NCBI GenBank assembly: GCA_050486105.1
Contig: JBJHCR010000292.1
Location: forward strand, 1 to 8,095
DNA from: JAEXNA01 sp050486105
Lineage (GTDB): Bacteria; Vulcanimicrobiota; Xenobia; Xenobiales; JADMJV01
Reading direction: 5' to 3'
DNA: 8,095 nt
Part shown: positions 1 to 4,788 of the stretch, in pieces
How the letters are laid out: every line of letters starts with the position of its first letter
Position numbering within the stretch: the stretch's first letter is position 1
Notes under the pieces: generated by a model
Told to the model about the DNA's origin: nothing
The model's database searches: none
The model's input: only the letters and a program-made list of their open reading frames with translations
Made by a program: the position numbers and the translations under genes

Positions 1-408
1 GTCCAGCAAAGGCCCGAGGCCGTTGTTCACCAAGGCACCCTCTTCTTGATCGTAGAAAAGGTAAGCCAGGGGTTTTTCGGGATGGCGCTCCAGCATTTCC
101 AGCATGACCGCAACGCCGGCTTTCATATCACAAGTTCCACAGCCGTACACTTTGCCATCCTGGCGCCGCCTGGTTTGCTCCGGGGCAGGAGGTACGGTGT
201 CCAGGTGTCCAACCAGCAGCAGTTGCGGCTCTTGCCCTTTGGGCCAAAGGGCCACATTATGACGCCAGCGCAGCTTCTGAAACTGCTGATATCCACTGAG
301 CTTGTCTTCTACAGCATCGGCGATAGCCTGCTCTTTCCCAGTCACGCTGGGAATGTCGACCAACCACTGCAAGCGGTCTACCAGACTGTTCAAAAGAGCG
401 TTAGACAC
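1..408 (-). CDS. dapE: Succinyl-diaminopimelate desuccinylase, N-terminal part (cut by window edge)
   Basis: This M20-family metallohydrolase removes succinate from N-succinyl-LL-diaminopimelate, giving LL-DAP for lysine and peptidoglycan synthesis in the cytoplasm. Only the first 136 codons lie in the window. Visible motifs are GHLDTVP (residues 67-73, metal ligand H68 and catalytic D70), GCGTCDMKAG (89-98, bridging aspartate D94) and YDQEEG (119-124, catalytic and metal-binding glutamates). The stretch YDQEEG...NNGLG resembles the Gram-positive/actinobacterial DapE type more than the proteobacterial one; this is from memory of the family. The start is GTG at 408-406, inside the end of dapD (overlap GTGTCTAA), with Shine-Dalgarno AAGGGAG at 425-419. 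The partner gene dapD supports the substrate; other M20 amidases would be the alternative. The call is firm, though the C-terminal half cannot be judged. Confidence 0.9.
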   Translation of the reverse strand, partial: MSNALLNSLVDRLQWLVDIPSVTGKEQAIADAVEDKLSGYQQFQKLRWRHNVALWPKGQEPQLLLVGHLDTVPPAPEQTRRRQDGKVYGCGTCDMKAGVAVMLEMLERHPEKPLAYLFYDQEEGALVNNGLGPLLD

Positions 409-1216
409 TGACGGCAAACTCCCTTAGTACGCTATTCAGAGAGGTCTTACGATCAGTGGATTCCTTGCGATAGCCAATGAGGAGGGCACAAGGGGTCTGG
501 AAGGTTCCCGCCGGAAACTCCTTGGGCATGGTTCCGGGAATTAGAACCGCCCGAGGTGGGACCACTCCTTTGGTGACTAGCGGTTCCGAGCCGGTTACGT
601 CGACGATGGGGGTGCTGGCAGTGAGGACCACGTTGGCGCCCAAAACGGCCTCTTGACCCACGCGGCAGCCCTCAACAACGATACAGCGCGACCCTATGAA
701 GGCCCCGTCCTCGACGATCACCGGGTCGGCCGACGGAGGCTCAAGCACCCCGCCGATACCAACCCCTCCAGAAAGATGAACCCCAGCCCCGATCTGGGCG
801 CACGAACCCACCGTAGCCCAGGTGTCCACCATGCTGTTGGCCCCCACATAGGCCCCGATGTTCACGTAGCCGGGCATGAGCACACAGCCTGGCTCAAGAA
901 AAGAGCCGTAGCGGGCTACTCCTGGAGGCACCACCCGAACCTTCTGGGAAGCCAAGTCTGTCTTTAGCGGAATCTTGTCGTAGTACTCGAAAGGGCCGAG
1001 TTCTATGGTCTGCATGGAAGCCAGGCGAAAGTATAATAAGATCGCTTCCTTGAGCCAACTGTGGGTTTGCCAGACTCCATCCACCTGCTGGGCGACCCGA
1101 AGTTCTCCTCGGTCTAGGCGGTCGATGGTTTCGTGTACGGCCTGTTCGACCTCGGGCTCTTGATGGTCCTTCTGGCCGGCGAAGGCTTCGTTTATCAGGG
1201 TTTGATTGTCACTCAT
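401..1216 (-). CDS. dapD: Tetrahydrodipicolinate N-succinyltransferase
   Basis: DapD transfers succinate from succinyl-CoA to tetrahydrodipicolinate, the committing step of the succinylase branch of lysine/DAP synthesis. It works as a cytoplasmic trimer. The protein has 271 aa, the usual family length. An N-terminal helical part (about 1-90, with RLDRGELRVA and THSWLKEAILLYFR) is followed by a left-handed beta-helix of hexapeptide repeats (about 95-235). The helix carries the signatures MPGYVNIGAYV (114-124), MVDTWATVGSCAQIG (129-143) and VHLSGGVGIGGVLEP (146-160). The start chosen is ATG at 1216-1214, because known DapD proteins begin just before the LINEAF-like segment. An in-frame ATG at 1279 would add 21 residues (MLIILPRSPKR...) and has a GGAAAG Shine-Dalgarno-like sequence, so it is not excluded. 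dapE follows with an 8-bp overlap. Confidence 0.96.
   Translation of the reverse strand: MSDNQTLINEAFAGQKDHQEPEVEQAVHETIDRLDRGELRVAQQVDGVWQTHSWLKEAILLYFRLASMQTIELGPFEYYDKIPLKTDLASQKVRVVPPGVARYGSFLEPGCVLMPGYVNIGAYVGANSMVDTWATVGSCAQIGAGVHLSGGVGIGGVLEPPSADPVIVEDGAFIGSRCIVVEGCRVGQEAVLGANVVLTASTPIVDVTGSEPLVTKGVVPPRAVLIPGTMPKEFPAGTFQTPCALLIGYRKESTDRKTSLNSVLREFAVSV
419..425 (-). promoter_or_regulatory. Ribosome binding site of dapE
   Basis: AAGGGAG on the minus strand lies 10 nt upstream of the GTG at 408-406, inside the dapD coding sequence. It decides the otherwise ambiguous non-ATG start of dapE. Confidence 0.7.
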
Positions 1217-1267
1217 GAGAATCCGTTTCGGACAAAACCCGCTGAACCTTTTTGGGCTCCTAGGAAG

Positions 1268-1273
1268 TATGAT
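1268..1273 (+). promoter_or_regulatory. Possible -10 element for the DUF3592 gene
   Basis: TATGAT matches the sigma70 -10 consensus at 5 of 6 bases and lies 23 nt before the ATG at 1297, in the short gap between the divergent dapD and DUF3592-like genes. No convincing -35 hexamer is seen at 16-18 bp, so this is weak. The gap must also hold the dapD promoter, for which nothing clear is visible. Confidence 0.25.
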
Positions 1274-1296
1274 CAGCATCTAGAATCTTTCCAGGC

Positions 1297-1752
1297 ATGC
1301 GTAAGTATCTCAATGTCTATACCTGGCCCGGCCTGAGCTTGGTCTTTTTTGGAGTATTGACTGCAATTCTGAGTCTCATGATCGGTTCTGAAGCTCAAGA
1401 ACTGACAACCCAGGGACGGGACGCTCAGGCGGTGATCACCCTGAAAACCGAGTTTCAGCAGGGGAGTGGAAGCTCCCGAAGCAAAGTCTATAAGCTCGGC
1501 TTGGAAACCCTAGAAGAGCCTCCAGTCCCTCTCCTCATAACCATCCTCAAAGAGAACTACGACCAAGTCTCAGAAGGAGACACCTTGGATGTCCGCTACC
1601 TGCCTAACGACCCAAGCATCGCTGTTCTAGGGGGCTTTAAGCAGGCAGAAGACTTAGGAGAGAACGCCTACTTCGCATTATACCTTGGCCTGGCTATTCT
1701 CCTGGCTGGAGCTTTCGCCGTCGGCATCGGGGTGAAACTCAGTCCCAAGTAA
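1297..1752 (+). CDS. Small two-pass membrane protein, DUF3592-like
   Basis: The protein has 151 aa and unknown function. It has two hydrophobic segments, about residues 11-29 (PGLSLVFFGVLTAILSLMI) and 125-147. They flank a soluble loop of roughly 95 residues, probably on the outer face of the membrane. The loop has the layout typical of DUF3592 proteins: a G-x-x-A-x-A-V-I start (40-47), a central Y-K-L-G-L strand, then EGDTLDVRYLPNDPSIAVL (93-111), a G-x-x-V-x-V-x-Y-x-P-x-x-P pattern. Assignment rests on this layout recalled from the family. The start is the first ATG of the frame; no good Shine-Dalgarno is seen (only AGG directly before the ATG). The gene is divergent from dapD and convergent with the fasciclin gene, so the neighbours say little about its role. 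Confidence 0.75.
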   Translation: MRKYLNVYTWPGLSLVFFGVLTAILSLMIGSEAQELTTQGRDAQAVITLKTEFQQGSGSSRSKVYKLGLETLEEPPVPLLITILKENYDQVSEGDTLDVRYLPNDPSIAVLGGFKQAEDLGENAYFALYLGLAILLAGAFAVGIGVKLSPK

Positions 1753-1778
1753 AAAAGTGGACCCCGGGTAGGGTCCAC
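1751..1778 (-). terminator. Rho-independent terminator of the fasciclin gene
   Basis: Read on the minus strand, GTGGACCC (1778-1771), a six-base loop and GGGTCCAC (1764-1757) form a perfect 8-bp GC-rich stem. Six Ts follow directly (1756-1751). It lies 45 nt past the fasciclin stop and abuts the stop of the convergent DUF3592-like gene. In the plus direction the same hairpin lacks a clean T tract (GACGTTGGGTTTT), so it is probably mainly a minus-strand terminator. Confidence 0.9.
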
Positions 1779-1822
1779 GACGTTGGGTTTTGGGTTGCGG
1801 TTAGGTGAGGGCAGTAAGCTTT

Positions 1823-2353
1823 TCAGTTTTCGGGAAGAATCACGGTGTCGATCGCATGGATCACTCCGTTTCCAGCTTTCATGTCGGTCTTCAGCACCGT
1901 GGCTTTGCCGACCTTAACCTTGTCTTCTTTCACCTTTACGGAGATGTCTGAACCTTCAACGCTAGTCAGGGAAGTAGCTCCGACCACATCTTCTGCCATC
2001 AGCTTGCCGGCAACCACATGGTATAGCAGAACCGCTTTGAGCTGGTCTTTGTCGGCTAAAAGAGAATCGAGGGTGCCTTCAGGAAGCTTCGAGAAGGCCT
2101 CGTCGGTGGGAGCGAAGACCGTGAAAGGTCCTTCGCTGGTTAAAGTTTCCACTAGGCCGGCTTCGGTGGCCGCCTGCAATAGAGTATTGAACATCCCCGC
2201 TTCCTGGGCCACGCTCACGATGGTGCTGTCAGCCTGAACTTGAGTAGTTCCCGTAGCGTCAGCGGTCAGTTTGGCACACTTGTGATCGTTGTCGGCAACA
2301 GCGGTGCCGAAAAGGAGCCCGATGAGGCCCAGGGTCATAGCGAACTTTTTCAT
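1823..2353 (-). CDS. Secreted single-domain fasciclin (FAS1) protein
   Basis: The protein has 176 aa and is exported. It has a signal peptide of about 20 residues (MKK, a hydrophobic core, and a probable cleavage after AVA) and no lipobox. One FAS1 domain spans about residues 43-176. It has the H1 motif GPFTVFAPTDEAF (75-87), the central YH (111-112) and the H2 motif GNGVIHAIDTVILP (161-174). FAS1 domains are adhesion or surface-associated modules, and bacterial single-domain forms have few assigned roles. The start ATG at 2353-2351 is fixed by AAGGAGG seven bases upstream and by the signal peptide. An upstream in-frame start at 2413 would bury the signal peptide and is rejected. The single cysteine (C26) just after the cleavage site is unpaired. 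The gene is monocistronic, with its own terminator. Confidence 0.95.
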   Translation of the reverse strand: MKKFAMTLGLIGLLFGTAVADNDHKCAKLTADATGTTQVQADSTIVSVAQEAGMFNTLLQAATEAGLVETLTSEGPFTVFAPTDEAFSKLPEGTLDSLLADKDQLKAVLLYHVVAGKLMAEDVVGATSLTSVEGSDISVKVKEDKVKVGKATVLKTDMKAGNGVIHAIDTVILPEN

Positions 2354-2496
2354 CAAATTTCCTCCTTGGATTTGTGTCCTGATAATGACCGAGGTTGCGG
2401 GTGCTGACTCCACTCTTTTGAAGCCTTCTCAGGTATACCTCTGACTCCCATTCCGGATAGAGTTTGCCGGCTCACAGAAATGGGAAACGCCCATCG
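2354..2496. promoter_or_regulatory. Divergent intergenic region fasciclin / trmK
   Basis: This 143-bp gap must hold the promoters of two divergent genes, but no hexamer pair is convincing. It contains a perfect 10-bp palindrome AGGTATACCT (2431-2440). It also has two copies of CTGACTCC in direct orientation, at 2404-2411 and 2441-2448, 37 bp apart, with the second directly beside the palindrome. These could be operator half-sites, but chance is not excluded. Confidence 0.35.
2361..2367 (-). promoter_or_regulatory. Strong ribosome binding site of the fasciclin gene
   Basis: AAGGAGG on the minus strand, seven bases before the ATG at 2353, is the best Shine-Dalgarno in the window and suggests high translation of the secreted protein. 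It settles the start in favour of the signal-peptide ATG. Confidence 0.85.
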
Positions 2497-3186
2497 ATGA
2501 GACCTTTGGAGCCCAGATTGTTAGCCGCCGCCGCTGAAGTGCCGGGACCTCGGCATGCCGACATCGGAACCGACCACGCTCTCCTTCCTCTCTATTTGGC
2601 TCAGAATCACCTATGCCAGACCCTGATCGGGGTAGAGAGGAGCCCCCATGGGGTCCAGGTCGCCCGGACGGCCACTCGGGATTACTCTGAGACCATCGAA
2701 ATTCGCCTCGGTGATGGGTTGCAAGCGTTGAGCCCAGGTGAGGTTGACAGCCTTTCCCTATGCGGACTGGGAGGTTTCAAGATCGTGGAGATATTGAAGG
2801 CTCACCCGGACAGAGTGCCAGAAGTGGTGATCGCCCAGGCTAACCGGGATTCTTCCGAAGTTCGGGCCTGGGGTCTGAGTTCAGGCTATCACTTGATTAA
2901 GGAGCAGTTGGTTCAAGGCTATTGGCTGTATCGGATACTCACCTTTCGGCGATGCCAAGGCGCGGACCCCGCCTATCGCAATCTTCCCCTGGATCTAGCC
3001 TTGCGCTTTGGTCCGCAAACGTTGAAAGCTGGACAGCCTGCCCTCAAAGCTTCCTTGGTGGCCCGCTGGAAACATTTTTCGAAGTTGCCCGGAAGCGAAG
3101 AAAAGCGACTGCTCAAGAAGGCGCTAGATTATCTCCAAGTCTCGAAAACAGACACGGATTCTTTTGATGAAGGCGCCCTAGACTGA
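2497..3186 (+). CDS. trmK: TrmK-like tRNA (adenine22-N1)-methyltransferase
   Basis: This is a SAM-dependent methyltransferase predicted to make m1A at position 22 in the D-loop region of tRNAs. The 229-aa protein matches the TrmK (YqfN) layout. It has RLLAAAAEVP at the N-terminus, motif I ADIGTDHALLPLYL (21-34), LGDGLQAL (71-78), a GLGG turn (90-93, usually GMGG) and the QANRDS region (114-119), which corresponds to the Q-P-N motif with Pro replaced by Ala. A charged helical C-terminal part follows (about 165-215), as in TrmK. The start ATG at 2497 fits the family N-terminus. An in-frame TTG at 2464 would add 11 residues, and neither start has a strong Shine-Dalgarno. The last 74 bp overlap the convergent FAD oxidoreductase gene. 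Family membership is fairly sure; the exact target base is inferred. Confidence 0.85.
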   Translation: MRPLEPRLLAAAAEVPGPRHADIGTDHALLPLYLAQNHLCQTLIGVERSPHGVQVARTATRDYSETIEIRLGDGLQALSPGEVDSLSLCGLGGFKIVEILKAHPDRVPEVVIAQANRDSSEVRAWGLSSGYHLIKEQLVQGYWLYRILTFRRCQGADPAYRNLPLDLALRFGPQTLKAGQPALKASLVARWKHFSKLPGSEEKRLLKKALDYLQVSKTDTDSFDEGALD

Positions 3187-4099
3187 GCTGTGCTGGAAAG
3201 CCACCGACCTCAGGAGACTGCACGAGAGCTGCCGTGGCAAGATTCAGGCAAAACGGGAGCCAGAATAGAGCTCGAGAGCCGAAGCCTCCAAAAATGAGGG
3301 TCTCGGAGTCCCTCCAACCAAGCACCGGCCAGCGATCACCAGCGTAAGCCAAGCGTTCCCCCGTCCAGCGAGAGTCTTCTGAAAACGTTAGGCCTAGGCT
3401 GCTCTCCACGGAAGGGCAAGAAAAGGTTTCGGTGACCAACCCTCCTCCCAGAAAGGCTTTACGGGTTCCTTCACCAGGAGCCAGATGGAGCCCCGGAGCG
3501 ATCCTGATTTGGGTCAGCTCACGACTCTCGATCTGGCCTGCGATCAGGCATCCCCGGGAGCGATCCCAAGGACCATCTGGGAGCAACTCTGCCAGGTCCA
3601 CACCCAGGGCCAGAACCTTGAGGCCATCACACTCCTCCAAATTCGCTCGAGTACGAAGATAACGCTCACCCAGTTCCTCGCGCAGGTGGTGCAAGAATTC
3701 CTTGGCTCGGACAGAAAATGCCGGCCCATAACGCCAGCACACCTGTCCCAAGTTCTCGAGTTCAACTCGGCGTGGCTGCCAGTTTGAGGGCAGACTCTGC
3801 AATACTTCACAGCTCAATCCACTGCGGTCCACTCGGTCGCCCGCCTCGACCAAGCGTTCCACCTCAAACTCACAAGAAAATGAGGATGCACGCCAGAACT
3901 CAGTGGCGACTTTGAAGGCTTGGAGCTCTAGAGGCTGTCGCCGAAAGCTGCGTCCGGCAAAGAGATGAACGATACCCACTTCGGGAACTTGAGGGTTGCC
4001 GTCACCCAGGACAGTGACCTTCCAGCCCTCTTGCTGTTGCATTCGGTGGCCCAGCATAAGCCCGGCTAAACCGTCACCAACGATGGTAAGCCGTTTCAC
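3113..4099 (-). CDS. FAD-dependent oxidoreductase, stand-alone MnmC(o)-like
   Basis: This 328-aa DAO-fold flavoenzyme is probably the counterpart of the C-terminal oxidase half of MnmC, which converts cmnm5(s2)U34 of tRNA to nm5(s2)U34. It opens with a Rossmann FAD motif, LTIVGDGLAG (4-13). It ends with a segment, AGDRWPVLGW followed by IFGGFGSRALFWLPF, that parallels the R-x-x-T-D-H-L-P-x-x-G and GLGSRGL-x-x-A-P blocks of MnmC. The start is GTG at 4099-4097, overlapping the TGA of the MnmD-like gene (GTGA), which implies translational coupling; no Shine-Dalgarno is seen. A longer frame from 4171 would place an odd 24-residue Pro/Ser-rich stretch before the Rossmann strand and is rejected. 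About 18 residues follow the LSLGRL segment where the family normally ends, within the region overlapping trmK. Another DAO-family function is possible, but the neighbour favours MnmC(o). Confidence 0.65.
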   Translation of the reverse strand: MKRLTIVGDGLAGLMLGHRMQQQEGWKVTVLGDGNPQVPEVGIVHLFAGRSFRRQPLELQAFKVATEFWRASSFSCEFEVERLVEAGDRVDRSGLSCEVLQSLPSNWQPRRVELENLGQVCWRYGPAFSVRAKEFLHHLREELGERYLRTRANLEECDGLKVLALGVDLAELLPDGPWDRSRGCLIAGQIESRELTQIRIAPGLHLAPGEGTRKAFLGGGLVTETFSCPSVESSLGLTFSEDSRWTGERLAYAGDRWPVLGWRDSETLIFGGFGSRALFWLPFCLNLATAALVQSPEVGGFPAQLSLGRLHQKNPCLFSRLGDNLAPS

Positions 4100-4788
4100 A
4101 ATTTGGGAGCTGCCCCAAGGGGACAGTGGTGCCTGGGGCTGGGACGCCAAAGTTGTCCGTGGTCGAGACACTCTAGCGACTTAGAGGCTGCAGTCATCTC
4201 TCGTTTGCCCACCGCACCCGGTAGCACCGCCACGTGCAGACCAGCTCGTTGCATGGCCTGCCGAGCCCTGGTGGAAGCCCCAAAAGTCGCCAAGACCCCG
4301 TCGGGACTAAGGGATGAAGCTCCCCAAGCAAAGCATTCGGGGGTCCAGCAGTCTGGGTTCTGAGCAGGACCGAAGGGGTCATGATAAAGGGCCTGAAATG
4401 GAGGCTCCAGAGGTGGAAAGTCTTGCCACCGGCTGCGATGGATGGTCAACTTTATGCCTTGGTGCTGCCTGGGAGCATCCCAAGGACCGCTCCGCCACAC
4501 CTCATCCACCAACCAAAAGCGCTCCTCTAAGGGCTCCGGTTCCAGCGACTCATAGTGTAGCTCGCGCCCCGCCTGGAGCGCCGTTTGGGCGGTGACGGCA
4601 AAGTTTAGACCGGTCCCAAAGCCCAACTCCAAGACCCTCCAACATTTCTCAGTTCGTTCTGCTAGTCGACTTCCTTGCAAGAACACCGTCCGGGACTCGC
4701 TTAAAGCCCCGCGCACGGACCGATAGGTGGCTCCATGTCGGGGGTGGGCATAGGTGAACGAACCGTCTTGAGTTGGAACTTTATCCAC
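4096..4788 (-). CDS. mnmD: MnmD-like tRNA methyltransferase (stand-alone N-terminal half of MnmC)
   Basis: This SAM-dependent methyltransferase (DUF752/MnmC N-terminal family) is predicted to methylate nm5(s2)U34 to mnm5(s2)U34 at the tRNA wobble position. In the 230-aa protein, QDGSFTY and YRSVRGALSESRTVFL (22-37) match the family opening. Motif I is LELGFGTGLNF (53-63), with YESLEPEPL at 79-87. The catalytic-loop block ALYHDPFGPAQNPDCW (133-148) has D137 at the place of the conserved Asp of E. coli MnmC (LDGFAPAKNP). GKREM (194-198) is near the end. The start is GTG at 4788-4786, overlapping the ATPase stop by 8 bp (GTGGATAA); there is no clear Shine-Dalgarno, so coupling is likely. It overlaps the FAD gene by 4 bp. 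A final 25-residue tail rich in Pro, His and Arg has no family counterpart I recognise. Confidence 0.85.
   Translation of the reverse strand: MDKVPTQDGSFTYAHPRHGATYRSVRGALSESRTVFLQGSRLAERTEKCWRVLELGFGTGLNFAVTAQTALQAGRELHYESLEPEPLEERFWLVDEVWRSGPWDAPRQHQGIKLTIHRSRWQDFPPLEPPFQALYHDPFGPAQNPDCWTPECFAWGASSLSPDGVLATFGASTRARQAMQRAGLHVAVLPGAVGKREMTAASKSLECLDHGQLWRPSPRHHCPLGAAPKL

Noticed and set aside
46..411. Open frame of 121 codons on the plus strand
   Set aside because: The opposite strand encodes clear DapE active-site motifs; this frame is its complement.
2354..2413. Upstream extension of the fasciclin protein
   Set aside because: The start at 2353 has AAGGAGG and begins a proper signal peptide. 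The extension would destroy export and is not supported.
4100..4171. Longer N-terminus for the FAD oxidoreductase
   Set aside because: The Rossmann motif should be near the N-terminus. The added 24 residues are low-complexity and lie within the end of mnmD, whereas GTG at 4099 gives a classic GTGA overlap.
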